A DNA stretch of 64,000 nucleotides, taken from NCBI GenBank assembly GCA_022113835.1, contig JAILWY010000001.1:4030001-4094000 (forward strand). The letters are read 5' to 3'. Each line of letters starts with the position of its first letter. The stretch's first letter is position 1. A program made the translations under genes and the position numbers. The notes below the pieces were generated by a model, which was not told the origin of the DNA, made no database searches, and worked only from the letters and a program-made list of their open reading frames with translations. Shown in pieces: positions 52,301 to 61,410 of this stretch. This stretch comes from Atopsyche davidsoni (taxonomy: Eukaryota > Arthropoda > Insecta > Trichoptera > Hydrobiosidae).

Positions 52301-55300
52301 CTTAGAATAAATTGATTTTAAGTATGAAGCGTTTTTAAGATTACATTGACCTAAAAAAATCTTCTGCTACGTTTAGATTATTTTTCAAATGACTTTCTTG
52401 AAATGAAAAAAGAGCTTATTCGAGATTCATGAAGCTAGACAAAAGAAATAACGACTGAAATGCCCCAATTATTGGAGAATACATTAATCTCATAAATTGG
52501 CAATAGGGAAAACATCATGAAAAATCCTTATTTTTGTGATTATAAATAGAAAGTGGAATTTGATGATAAAGCTATCAATATATATCACGATGATAAATTA
52601 CTTTCGAGTCTACGAAATAAACTCGATAAATACAAAGAAAATAATAACAAATTATATAATCCTTGTAAAAAACTACGTGGTAATATAAAAATGAAAGTTT
52701 TTTTTAATCAATTTTGATGGTGATATAATCCTTGTAAAAAAACTTCGTGGTAATATAAAAATGAAAGTTTTTTTTAAATTCAATTTTGACGGTGAAACTA
52801 TTGAAACTATTTATATATTTATAAATATATTGTTAATATCAATATACAACATATTGTTAGATTTATTGTTAAAACCATCAGCTTGAAACAAGATTGCAGG
52901 TCCAATTTATTTTACATTTTATTGATTACCCTATTGAATAATAAATGTACTGATTTCCACAACAATAACATCAACAATATTCAGGGGTTTATAAAATATC
53001 TTACATTATTATGTAGAGCCAAGCAAATAAATGATGCCGTAAACAAGATCTTATTTTCCAACATATGTTTATAATTATACACTAGTACATTATTAATATT
53101 ACCCCTACCATAAGAGTTAAATTGACAACTTGTTTCTTATCCAAAAGGGTTTCATATTCTTGCAAACTATTCGATGAAACATTTTTTGATTAACCCGGTA
53201 TCAATGCATATAAAAAAACGATATATTATACTTGGTTTACATTAGACATTTCATTGATGCTTATGAGCATGCCAAAAAGTTTTCCATTAAGGCTTACATG
53301 CCAGATTTTAATATTACAATAAAATATATACACAATATGATTGTATATGTGTTGTTTTTAAAAACAATAAATGTGACATTATTAAATAGTTGTTTGCCTA
53401 GACCCTCTTAAGCTAATGACTCAGCATAAAGTGATAATAGTTTTAATTCAAGTATTAATAGTAAATTTTATAGCTATTTAAAGTGCTGTATTAAAAAAGA
53501 TATAACAAGCCAATTTAAAAAGTAGTATTATTTATAAAGTAATATTGCATAAAATCATACAAATACTGAATTTCTCGTAGGGTTTAAAATATCGTATGCA
53601 CATTGACAGCAAAATATGCGTAGATTCATGATTTATTACAGGGAAAAAATCGTTGGAATATCGCTTACAATTTGTTCAGAGAGAATACAGAAATCCTATC
53701 CGTGTCATTATAACTTTTTCACCATTTTGCCGCCGCCATATCTGCCGGGGATATATTTCAGAATAAACTGTCCCATGTCGTTCTGTCCCGATCAGCTGTT
53801 TTATTCGAGCGTATTGATTTCCCTGGATAGAAACAATATTGAATTGCATCGTAAAGTTGGAGCCCTTGTTATTTATATTTAGGGGATGTTTTTACTACGC
53901 TCAAATAAATGTAAAAGGATAAAAAACGATACCACGCAAAGCGTATGAAACAACAGTTGTTTTTGTGAAGTTTTTTTTTTTATGGATCTATTGACTTGTA
54001 GTGACATCTGTGAGTGTGCTCAGTAATTTATTGCGCATGAAATCAAAATCACTGGTCGCTGTTAGCAAAGCAAATATATTCGGTATAACTTGTATAACTT
54101 TTTGTTACAATGACTCTAAAGGTGTATCTATAATTAAAATAACAAAGGACACGTATAATTTTTTACTGACAATTTGTATGTTATAGTAACATATACTATA
54201 ACTATTTGAACGCGTATAAGTAACGTGATGTCATTGTGCAATAGCAAATCTTTATAAAATCATTTTGAATATTTAAAACGATAAGATTTAATACATGAGT
54301 ATAAATACTAAACAACACAAAGCATTATACTGCTAAATTGGTCCTCATAGAGTTCATTGGAAGCCTATAGAGTGCATTTCAAGTGAGTAGATATTAGTTT
54401 GTATACTGTGTTTTTTTATGTTTTACTAAAAAATATATCTACCAGCTTTTATACTCTTATATTAAAATATATTTTTATATCAATAAATGATTCTAGAATA
54501 TTGATATGAATTAATAACTTCATAGTTCGTATAATCAAAAAAACCCGAGGCATGCGTCAGAGAATACTAAACCTTAGCCCCGGATTCAACTTTACTAAAT
54601 GTGTTTTGGCTTTAGGACTTTAGGTTGTCACTTAAGTTTTCTTCTTTCAGAAATCCTTTGTACGTGGTTTTTGCGTGAAAGGACTTGGCGGTTGTTTATA
54701 TTGAAGGCCTAAGTGTTTTTGTATAGAATTTAGGCACGTACTGCCCCACACAGTGCACACTGCCTCACGTGACAATTACCCGGGCACGTGCCAGCTTTTG
54801 GGCTTTTAAATTTTAATCTTTCAAACACACGAATCTCTCCGTGCATTTTATTATCAATATATTTAAATAATATACTTCAATGTATATATTTCAATATAAA
54901 AATAAAACTAATATGTTCTACCATTCCTTTTTATTACAAAACTAATTGATGATATTTGAACCCTCGTCGCCTGTCTGTTACAGCTTGAGACCAAAAATGT
55001 AAACCTATTTAAAAAAAACCTATTTAGGTGATGTATAATCATTAAGTACAGTTTTTTCGTGTTACAGTTTAAATAATTCACAAAGCAATTTAAGTTTAGA
55101 GCGATGAAAACGTTAAATTTCATGCCTGCCTATCAATTATTTTAAAAGTTAATTTTACTTCAAAAGTCACTATCCGAAAATTCGTGGAACAAGGTTAATT
55201 TAAATTAAGGCAATTATATCGTTAAGGTTCTTGCTCGCTCTGAACTACCTCGAAAAACCACTTTATAACCCCCTTTCTATTCCCAGCGTTTTCAGGCTTT

Positions 55301-55933
55301 GAAGCGATTTTCAGTCATTCATCAATGAAACTTCTTACCTTTATATAAAAAAACAATATTAAAATTGATTACAATACAGTGTTATTGCTTTTAGCTTGTC
55401 ACAGCAGCGTCACAAATAGTTATTATTGCAACGAAGTATTAAGTAATATAATCCTAAACACCTCCAAATATCACTGTACATTGTCACCTTATTTATTCTT
55501 TTGCGTTTATGGAAAAAAACTGGTAAGTCATTATAACCAGCAAGTATGAAAAACTTCTCTAAGTGAAGATATGATAATATTGAAAAGAAAAATTATCATA
55601 ATTGTTTGAGACCTCAATGTACTTTCGTGTAAATAATTTATAAAAAAATTTGATGGCTGAAAATTAATATACACTTACCACAATTCGAAAGTAGATATTC
55701 TTGAATATAAATAGAAAGCACTGCACCATAGGATAATCGGCCACCCTCTCGAAGAACGTTGGTCTACTTGGTGCTCGGGGATGGTGGACGGGGGCAGAGG
55801 TTCCGGCGCGGGGCTGGTTCTCATGATGCTCCTGCTTCTTTGCGGCGTCACTGCACTTGAACTCCGCGATCCTGGAGCAGGAAGGCTTCTCCATGCACTT
55901 CGAGTGATCGATGTGAACTATTTGGTCGGACAT
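22238..55933 (-). CDS. Divergent perilipin-like (PAT-type) protein with a cysteine-rich C-terminal tail, 4 coding exons
   Basis: Exons 55933-55679, 27843-27676, 23485-23374 and 22386-22238 join in phase 0, 0 and 1 to encode 227 residues ending KNIYRYQ. Residues 60-141 match the order and spacing of the N-terminal region of insect Lsd/perilipins. FFERVADYPMVQ and IYFR are followed by a hydrophobic helical stretch and LDSLACTWLNFIETIFPFIKMP, which resembles the perilipin LD-x3-C-x4-[DN]-x-[IL]-E-x3-P segment. The family coats lipid droplets and gates lipase access. Residues 142-227 are basic and cysteine-rich (CC-x4-C-x8-CC-x10-CC-x7-C-x-C), unlike known perilipins. There is no signal peptide, so a cytosolic or droplet location with acylated or metal-bound cysteines is conceivable. 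Alternatives are an unrelated helical membrane protein or two genes wrongly joined. Confidence 0.55.
23374..23485 (-). CDS. Perilipin-like gene, coding exon 3 (first half of the Cys-rich tail)
   Basis: 112 nt reading KNLRIKTSMISARCCVSPSC... to KCCKHMKIPG. It enters in phase 0 after ATGTTTTAG and leaves in phase 1 at donor GTAAAT (23,373). It is open only in the frame dictated by the previous exon, and it stands out by composition. Confidence 0.6.
25902..25966 (-). repeat. tRNA-derived SINE head (fragment)
   Basis: On the minus strand TAGCGCAGTGGTTAGCATTG (25,963-25,944) matches a pol III A box. About 24 bp later GGTTAAATCCCC (near 25,919-25,908) is a B box with one change. No full cloverleaf and no second copy in the window, so a degraded SINE is the best reading. 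Confidence 0.6.
26873..27017. repeat. Dispersed repeat, copy 1 (second at 48,942-49,091)
   Basis: The two loci share TTCTTGTTGAG-GACAAGGCATTTGATT, GAAGATCCATTATT-TAATGATAAAA, GAGTTTATT-GAATTATTTG and end in GGGTCATCATCAGATGCAT. They diverge by scattered substitutions and a roughly 20-bp indel. The GGGTCATCATCAG core is typical of short non-autonomous repeats seen in many insect genomes. Confidence 0.8.
27676..27843 (-). CDS. Perilipin-like gene, coding exon 2
   Basis: 56 codons, phase 0 both sides, starting GLLPILDSMVELWLATW and ending FIKMPYRK. The acceptor is a T-tract ending CAG, the donor GTACAC at 27,675. Its GC content stands out sharply from the flanking AT-rich intron. It contains the LDSLAC...IE...P segment that suggests the PAT family. 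Confidence 0.7.
31704..31865 (-). CDS. Small open frame of unknown nature
   Basis: 53 codons from ATG to TAA, reading MYDLGELANDRVVIRWLVYA and then ATGSIYGGHLLVWSDKP. It lies in a patch less AT-rich than its flanks and can be extended upstream by nine codons to a stop. It looks more protein-like than chance frames here, but I recognise no family. It could be a transposon fragment or an exon of a nested gene. Confidence 0.2.
   Translation of the reverse strand: MYDLGELANDRVVIRWLVYAATGSIYGGHLLVWSDKPMFGVCIDLLEYLKSTP
43400..44525. promoter_or_regulatory. GC-richer intronic block with nuclear-receptor half-sites (candidate enhancer)
   Basis: 43,400-43,720 and 44,280-44,510 are distinctly less AT-rich than their surroundings. 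TCAAAGGTCA (43,406-43,415) and TCAAGGTCA (44,492-44,500) match extended half-sites used by HNF4/USP-type and ERR/FTZ-F1-type receptors. CACGTG occurs at about 43,504. A TTCGCC triplet of hexamers lies at 44,410-44,428. Motif matches alone are weak evidence. Confidence 0.3.
46889..47175. repeat. 160-bp tandem duplication, one copy with TATAAAAG
   Basis: Two units share CTG-ATGCCATT, TTGGAGCAGA-TGGTAT (46,953 and 47,113) and CTCCATTCTGACAGCT. The first unit holds TATAAAAG at 46,967-46,974, which is lost in the second. No open frame follows, so a promoter call is not supported. Confidence 0.55.
48942..49091. repeat. Dispersed repeat, copy 2
   Basis: Same orientation and order as the copy at 26,873-27,017, ending in TTTCGAACCGGGTCATCATC. 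It is slightly longer owing to a TTGTATTTTTGTCTTCACTT segment missing in the other copy. Confidence 0.8.
49770..49814 (+). promoter_or_regulatory. TATA promoter on the plus strand inside the intron
   Basis: TATATAAG begins at 49,770, and an initiator-like TCACAG has its A at 49,799, 29 bp downstream. A 300-bp GC-rich stretch (49,490-49,740) precedes it. The leader would be only about 16 nt. This layout, with tight TATA-Inr spacing, short leader and tiny first exon, is typical of insect genes for secreted or cuticle proteins. Confidence 0.55.
49815..49841 (+). CDS. Tiny first coding exon of a plus-strand gene
   Basis: ATG in excellent context (A at -3, G at +4) encodes MVSKLEMQR, followed by GTGAGG and a T-rich intron start. 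Phase 0. A nine-residue polar start would be completed by a hydrophobic signal-peptide core in exon 2. No phase-0 exon with such a core was found before the right edge, so the gene probably continues outside or the call is wrong. It would be nested in, or overlap, the opposite-strand perilipin-like gene. Confidence 0.45.
50889..50925. repeat. Perfect 15-bp inverted repeat, 7-nt loop
   Basis: AATAAAGTCATAACC (50,889-50,903), loop TTGTCAC, then GGTTATGACTTTATT (50,911-50,925). All 15 pairs match. No neighbouring gene explains it. Confidence 0.85.
51965..52088. repeat. Palindromic MITE, ~124 bp
   Basis: Arms of 55 bp (51,965-52,020 and 52,034-52,088) are near-perfect inverted copies around CCGGTTTCGCCTT. 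They contain TTTTGAGTAAAATAC-TGAGTGATTT and CACAAATAAAAACGAAC. Family members lie at 20.1-20.5 kb and 49.4 kb. Confidence 0.85.
52655..52795. repeat. Two tandem copies of a 69-bp unit
   Basis: ATAATCCTTGTAAAAAAC and GTGGTAATATAAAAATGAAA recur with period 69, ending in CAATTTTGA-GGTGA. The copies differ at a few sites, so the duplication is fairly recent. Confidence 0.8.
54745..54795. promoter_or_regulatory. Paired CACGTG E-boxes near coding exon 1 of the perilipin-like gene
   Basis: TCACGTGA (54,765-54,772) and the 10-bp palindrome GGCACGTGCC (54,783-54,792) lie 19 bp apart, centre to centre, about 0.9 kb downstream of the exon. The block is much less AT-rich than its flanks. bHLH-zipper factors such as MITF/TFEB, USF or Myc/Max bind this core. 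Use here is inference. Confidence 0.35.
55679..55933 (-). CDS. Perilipin-like gene, coding exon 1
   Basis: 85 codons from MSDQIVHIDHSK to IYFRIV. The exon begins at 55,941 after GGTTTCAG, with 8 nt of leader and AAAATG context. The donor is GTAAGT at 55,678, phase 0. Upstream in-frame methionines fall inside the intron, so the start at 55,933 is preferred. Residues 1-55 are polar with three cysteines and a His/Pro-rich linker. Confidence 0.7.
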
Positions 55934-55941
55934 TTTCAATT

Positions 55942-57132
55942 CTGAAACCATACACATATGTCTTTAAATACACATCTTTAAAAAAATCTATACAGTTTAT
56001 ACTTGTATTTTCATGATAATTTTTATTTGTTATTGATACGCAGGCAACTTTGCAAAAACATGCAAATAATCAATGAGTGACATTCAGCATCTTATTATTT
56101 TTCACTTTTTTAAATAATATATTCAATTGCAGTATTATTCAATTATTTGACTGTTTATAATTTTACAAAATAAAAATACTACTCAAAATTCGAACATTAT
56201 CATTTTGATAATTATGCGAAAACAGTAAAAGTATACTTTCAAAAGGTTTTTATGATTGCACAGTTACTTAATAGATGAGCAATAAACTTTAGAGTTATAA
56301 AATAATAAAAATGATAGCCACAATAATACTAATTAGAGATACGAGTCCTTTTTTACGGTTTAAAACAGATATACGATATCTAAAAAATGGCTTTATGAAA
56401 TAATTCAAAGTTTTAAAAATACATCGTCGATCAATACTTCATTAGAATCCCTTACATCGATATATATAAAAAAATATTTCTAAGAAATAGATATCAAGCA
56501 CAGATACATTTAGAACAAAAAATCTGTAACCGCACCACTCCATTAAAGCAGAAGGCCGCAATAAAACAGACAAGCAATCACTTTGGGCTATATCCATCTT
56601 GATACGCTTCTAATAATTTTAATCATACTATCCTCTTACTTCCGTGCTTACTCGTGCTGGATTATATTTCAAAGCGTTTTATCTTCATCTTAGTTTGGAG
56701 ACAGTCTATGATTTTCTGAGAATTTAAAAAACTGAAAAATTTACTGCTACCCCCAGATCAAACGGAAACACGAGGCAGTATTCTGTTTCCAATGTTTCAA
56801 CTATGTTAGCTTAAACAAATCGCCCAACTTTTCTTTCAATTTAACTTATGCCTACTTTAAACGATGCATTGCTCTAATTGGGCTATTGGGCAGCAGCAAT
56901 ACGCAAAAAAAATTATTCATATAATCACGTGTCAACGCGGACTACATTTCAAGCTACCAATATATATCTCTTACCAACGGAGTGCAACAAAAAATATGAA
57001 TTAAAGTGGGTAATCTTAGTTTATCTCTTGTAAGAACAGAATCACAAGTATGCGTGTATTTGATATCTTTACCTTCAAAAATACAAGTAGTATTCATGCG
57101 TGCTCAACAAAATAATGATATACATCACTCAC
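55942..57132 (-). other. First intron of the perilipin-like gene
   Basis: 1.2 kb, AT-rich, with donor GTGAGT at 57,132. No other feature seen. Confidence 0.5.
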
Positions 57133-57299
57133 CTTCGTGTAAGTGTCCTGATATGGCCTGAAGAATTCCTTGATACATACAACTGGATATTACCGTCGCT
57201 CAAAGCATCAGGAGATTTCACGGGACGATGCAGCGAAGGCACTAGCGGAGAACTCTTGAAAGAACTGCGATTTTCAGATGATGACGCTTTTTTGTGACT
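57133..57299 (-). other. Predicted untranslated exon 1 of the perilipin-like gene
   Basis: A GC-richer stretch on the minus strand ends at CACGAAG before a consensus donor GTGAGT (57,132). At its 5' end, TTTCAGTC (57,303-57,296) matches the arthropod initiator. No clear TATA box precedes it. No long minus-strand frame, so a leader exon is the simplest reading. Confidence 0.4.
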
Positions 57300-58278
57300 G
57301 AAACACAACTCTAAACCTTTACAATGCTGCAGCTGACATCGCTGATGCCACGAGACGGTGTCAGTGCAACAATACTGTCTACTACTTTGTTCAAATTCAA
57401 TCTCTCTAGTTCGATGTCGCCATAATAAAAAAATATGCTAATTTATTCCTAAACATAATATTTTAATTGTTTTTTTTTATAATTTATACATAGACGCAAT
57501 ATTTATTAATAATATATCTGCGTCAAACGTCGAACAACAAATATTATCAGTAAATTATTTTAAGCATTAGAAACATTGAAATAACATTTTGTCTACAGTA
57601 GTAAGTAAAAAAAAATGTTGTATGAATGTAGATTCAAATATTTTTTTATCGTTTTATCATCGAATTAACAATTTGGTTTTTAGGAGCAGTCTTTTTTCAA
57701 ATAAATAAACTAACGTTGTTTTTTTTTTTTTTTTAAATAAAGCCATGTTTTTTTAAATGAAATATGATAAAAACTAATTCATAAATAGTGATGTATTGTT
57801 ATTTTAAGAACGTAGATGTAATTTAATTGTTGCCTTTTTGTTATTAAATCAGCCATGAGTAATGATTTAAAAAAAGGATTCAAATATTATTTGAGAGTGA
57901 TACTTGAGTTTTAACTGTTTTTTTCAGTCTGACTTAGATAACACGCGGCTCTTGATTCATCAGTCACGAATCCTTTGACATATTTAAATTCATGTTGATT
58001 GTTTAGATCATAGGTTCTCAACGGGGGCGGTACCGCCCCCCTGTGGGCGCTGGAGCTTTCCAAGGGGGCGGTGGCGAGTCCAAGAGAAAATGGGGGGCGT
58101 TCTGAGGTTTACGGGGGGCGAATAGATCGTATTATTATGGCCTAAATTTCAACTGTTAAAATCTCAACCTAGTTTTATAATTAACAGTATAGGGATCTAG
58201 AATGTTTTTCAATCATATTTATTAGCTTTAATTAAAGCCTGCACAGATATCGCTTTAGATGCCGCAAATAAACAAGTA

Positions 58279-59140
58279 CAGTGTGTCCAAAAAGAGTATC
58301 GGGTATTTGTTAGTTCAGCAAAACAAAAACTACTAGTAATCAAGTATTTATTTTATTGTTGATTATAAGTATACAAAATGGAAAACTATTTCAAAATAAT
58401 GATGTTATCCAAACGGTGACCGTTACTCTGCTGATACTCTTCTAATCTGGAACGAAAATTGTTGATAACACGCTAACAGGGTGTCCAAAAAGTGCATCGG
58501 GTATTTGTTTTTGCGTTGAAGTTGATTCGAAGTGGCTGAGGGGCGCGGAGAGAGCGTCGCGGAGTCCAACATTTTGTGGAGTTTTAGTTGCTGTGGAGCA
58601 GTACCCGGGGACGCATAGCGCTTTTTGCGTACGAGCGAATTATCGTAACGGTGATTAAATAGTGACTGCTCAACGTTTGTATCGTGCGGAGTATCGCAAT
58701 GCACCAAGTGACGATAGCATTAGAAAATGGATCCGGATGTTCGAAAATACAGGTGCGATGGTAAAAATTAAAACCTCTGGTCGCCCTCATCAGTCCGCGA
58801 CCAGGACTTTATCCATCCGAAAGCGAAGCCAAGCGTCGAACATTAAAAAATCGTCTTTGCATTCGATTTTAAAGAAAGATTTGCATTTAAAAGCGTATAA
58901 AATTCAATTGGTGCAAGAATTGAAGGATACGGACTACGCAAATCACTTGAATTTTGCGAACAAACTGCTGCGGCAATTCAACAACTTGCAATCTTCGTTC
59001 CAGATTAGAAGAGTGCCAGCAGCGTTTAGGGCTGTCGAAAACAAATCAAACAGTTGGTAAGCAAAGACGTGATTTACGCAATCAAGCACGTTTCGACAAA
59101 AAAAAAAAATTTAGTAATCAAAAAAAAAATAGTAATTAAA
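58279..59140. mobile_element. Nested Tc1/mariner-like element remnants in opposite orientations
   Basis: Two copies of the terminus GTGTCCAAAAAG-G-ATCGGGTATTTG start at 58,279 and 58,477. The 3' coding end of the element appears inverted at 58,421-58,461 and forward at 58,987-59,027 (TTCGTTCCAGATTAGAAGAG). This implies a reversed fragment next to a plus-strand, internally deleted copy. The whole lies inside the hAT-like element. Confidence 0.7.
58662..59060 (+). pseudogene. Truncated transposase: helix-turn-helix region without catalytic domain
   Basis: The frame contains DDSIRKWIRMFENTGAM, SGRPHQSAT and LHLKAYKIQLVQELKDTDY. This is the order seen in DNA-binding domains of arthropod Tc1/mariner-type transposases (DUF4817-like HTH). 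It then jumps straight to what looks like the C-terminal tail, so the DDE/D catalytic core is deleted. It lacks an ATG, with an in-frame stop two codons upstream. It cannot encode an active enzyme but could bind element ends if expressed. Confidence 0.7.
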
Positions 59141-59400
59141 AAAAAGTATATTTAATAATTAAACAGTAAGCGAAAATAATTACATCGTTATAGTTTTCCA
59201 AAAAATAATTCTTTCCAGAAAATCATATAAAAGCTAGTTGAAATAGCATCTTATGGTGGCCTTTGATGGGTCAATTTTCATGTTTTTTGATAATTTTTTG
59301 CGAAAAATCTACTGTATCAATAGAAAATTTTTTAATGCTTAAAGTTAAATACGTTCTTTTTTCTAAAGACAAGACTGTTTATCTCTTGTAAATTGACACT

Positions 59401-59640
59401 TAATATGATAAATATGTGTTTTCCCGATTAAAGTTTAGGAATTTGGAGATTATTAAAAAGTTTGTTAAATTAATTGTTTTAATTTTTAAACTAATCTCTT
59501 TACCATAGGTTTATTTGTAATCTTTTATTTCCAATTTAATAAAGGACACCTAAATGCTTAGTGTTCTAAATCCATCGGTCATAATAATCTCCAAATTGCT
59601 AAACATCAATTGGGAAAACACATATTTATCATATAAAAAA
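59401..59640. repeat. Inverted-repeat element with GATAAATATGTGTTTTCCC ends
   Basis: GATAAATATGTGTTTTCCC near 59,408 is followed by GGAATTTGGAGATTATTA. The same blocks occur inverted at 59,580-59,636. Related ends also appear at about 60,040 and 61,200-61,253, so this is a small dispersed family within the cluster. Confidence 0.65.
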
Positions 59641-59643
59641 ATA

Positions 59644-59753
59644 ACAATTAAATTAATTAAATGACACGATTTCGCCAGGTAATGGACTGCCCTCTGGTTT
59701 GCCAACCAGACACCAGAGACAGTCCAATCGTGTCATTTAATTAATTTAATTGT
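59644..59753. repeat. 110-bp hairpin with 28-bp perfect arms and nested stems
   Basis: Arms 59,644-59,671 and 59,726-59,753 are perfect inverted copies (28 of 28). Inside, TGGACTG/CAGTCCA and CTCTGG/CCAGAG add two more paired blocks around TTTGCCAACCAG. As RNA it would form a long, nearly continuous stem. Origin is most likely a minimal foldback transposon. Confidence 0.9.
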
Positions 59754-60238
59754 CACTTTATTTTGCTATATCGAAAGTGGATTTTTTAACAGAGTATTAA
59801 AAAAATATAAATTATATTTATCTATTTTTTATTATTTAATTAACGTCCATTTTAAGGGTAAAATAAAATCGTGAAGATGTTGAAAAATTGGATAAAATGA
59901 CGACTTTTCAAAACCAAAGTTTGTTAAAGATTTTTTTTTTTTTAAATAATATGGCGCACGTGGTTTATATTTGATCTTTTAATTTAAATTAAAAAAAAAA
60001 ACTTTTAAATGTTTAGGACTCTTGTAAAATGGGCCAGATGAATCTCCAAATTCCTACACTTCAATCGGAATTTTTTTTTTTGTATCACATTAATAGTAAA
60101 TTTATAAGAAATAAAAATATTTTTTATTAGGAAGAAGGAATGTATCAAACTTTTGCATTTAAATTTTTTCGATTAGTGCTTTGGATTTTTCGCAAAACGG
60201 ACAAGAAAATGATCAAAAAAACTCGATTATGTGGACTA
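59736..60238. repeat. 0.5-kb duplicated segment, copy 1 (inside the hAT-like element)
   Basis: It begins in the right arm of the hairpin (TTTAATTAATTTAATTGTCA) and runs through GAAGATGTTGAAAAATTGG and GACTCTTGTAAAATGG to AACTCGATTATGTGGACTA. Its partner lies at 60,886-61,410, outside the hAT right end. The two differ by scattered substitutions and short indels. Confidence 0.85.
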
Positions 60239-60681
60239 GGCAAATTGATGTTGTGTTTGCGTATCATCTTCATCCAACAACGCTTACAGATTGGCGTCCT
60301 CAGAAATAGATATAATTTAACAAATTGTATGCAGGCGTGGAATTGTGCGTGGGGGGGGCGTTTTTCGTGACATTTCGCGCGAACATATTTATATGCGACC
60401 CGCGCTCTAGTACTAGTCGACCAAAGACTACTTAACATGCGACCCGCAAACAATGTGTTAATAAATAATATACAGAAATAAAATTGGTATAATTATAACT
60501 ATTATGTCAAAGGGGGCGTTTTGAACTTTTTTTCTTGTCAAGTGGTCAATAAAAGGTTGAGAACCTCTGATATAGACCGTTTTTCCTGGTGGTTGGTGAT
60601 TTGTACGGCCTTTTGAAAGGACTTTTAAACCTACGACCTTATTTGAGATATCTGGTATTTGATAGACATCAATCAACAGTC

Positions 60682-60682
<1 letters not shown>

Positions 60683-60764
<82 letters not shown>

Positions 60765-60782
60765 TATATATATATATATATA
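60683..60782. repeat. (TA)n microsatellite
   Basis: About 100 bp of TA dinucleotides with one TCT interruption near 60,763. Probably length-polymorphic and assembly-prone. Confidence 0.95.
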
Positions 60783-60885
60783 TAGTCATTACTTCGTAGT
60801 AATATACTCAGATTTATCTTAGAACTTTATTTGATAGGAGGAGAAATATACTTCTAACTTTTTTTATCTAATTTTTTATCTAACT

Positions 60886-61410
60886 TTTAATTTAATTAAT
60901 TTAATTGTCACTTTATTTTGCTATATCGAAAGTTGATTTTTTTTTACAGAGTATTAAAAAAACTATAAATTATATTTATCTATTTTTTATTATTTAATTA
61001 ACGTCCATTTTAGGGTAAAATAAAATCTTGAAGATGTTGAAAAATTGGATAAAATGACGACTTTTCAAAACCAAAGTTTGCTTAAGTTTTTTTTTTTCAA
61101 TTTTTTAAATAATAAGGCGCACATGGTTTATATTTAATCTTGTAATTTCAATTGAAAAAAAAACTTTTAAATGTTTAGGACTCTTGTAAAATGGACCAGA
61201 TGAATCTCCAAATTCCTACACTTCAATCGGAAAAACACATATTTATCATATTAATAGTAAATTTATAAGAAATAAAAATATATTTTATTCGGAAGAAGGA
61301 ATGTATCAAACTTTTTGCGTTTAAATTTTTTCGATTGGTGCAGTGGATTTTTTGGAGTGGAGATTTGGAGTGGACTAGAAAATGATCAAAAAAACTCGAT
61401 TATGTGGACT
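60886..61410. repeat. 0.5-kb duplicated segment, copy 2
   Basis: Colinear with 59,736-60,238. Unlike copy 1 it continues into a recognisable coding scrap (61,382-61,591), so copy 2 is closer to the parental element. Confidence 0.85.

Larger units (their letters stand above)
27844..55678 (-). other. 27.8-kb intron of the perilipin-like gene
   Basis: Very AT-rich and mostly featureless at 28.0-31.6, 33.0-39.4, 40.1-42.9, 45.0-46.9 and 50.0-51.9 kb. Within it lie a short unrecognised open frame (31,704-31,865) and GC-richer blocks at 39.8-40.1 and 43.4-44.5 kb. Also within it are a 160-bp duplication (46.9-47.2 kb), repeats at 48.9, 49.4 and 52.0 kb, and a plus-strand promoter with first exon at 49.8 kb. 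Such a long intron next to the 5' end is a usual site for distal regulatory DNA. Confidence 0.5.
58001..60577. mobile_element. Non-autonomous hAT-like DNA transposon, 2.56 kb, with nested insertions
   Basis: The left end begins CATAGGTTCTCAACGGGGGC at 58,009 and the right end finishes GGTTGAGAACCTCTG at 60,569, giving inverted termini of about 14 bp with one mismatch. The subterminal G-rich blocks (GGGGGCGG repeats on the left, GGGGGCGTTTTGAAC on the right) are typical of a hAT group common in animals. The 8-bp flanks GTTTAGAT and ATATAGAC match at 5 of 8, a decayed target duplication. No transposase frame survives inside. Confidence 0.75.

Noticed and set aside
53616..53882. 88-residue plus-strand frame in a slightly GC-richer patch
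   Set aside because: No recognisable domain, no signal peptide pattern and no splice context linking it to the 49.8-kb first exon.
54950..54982. B-box-like TTGAACCCTCG on the plus strand
   Set aside because: Isolated B-box core with no A box or cloverleaf. Possibly a SINE relic, but too short to call.
60589..60822. Open frame with a long YI repeat
   Set aside because: It is a translation of the (TA)n microsatellite.
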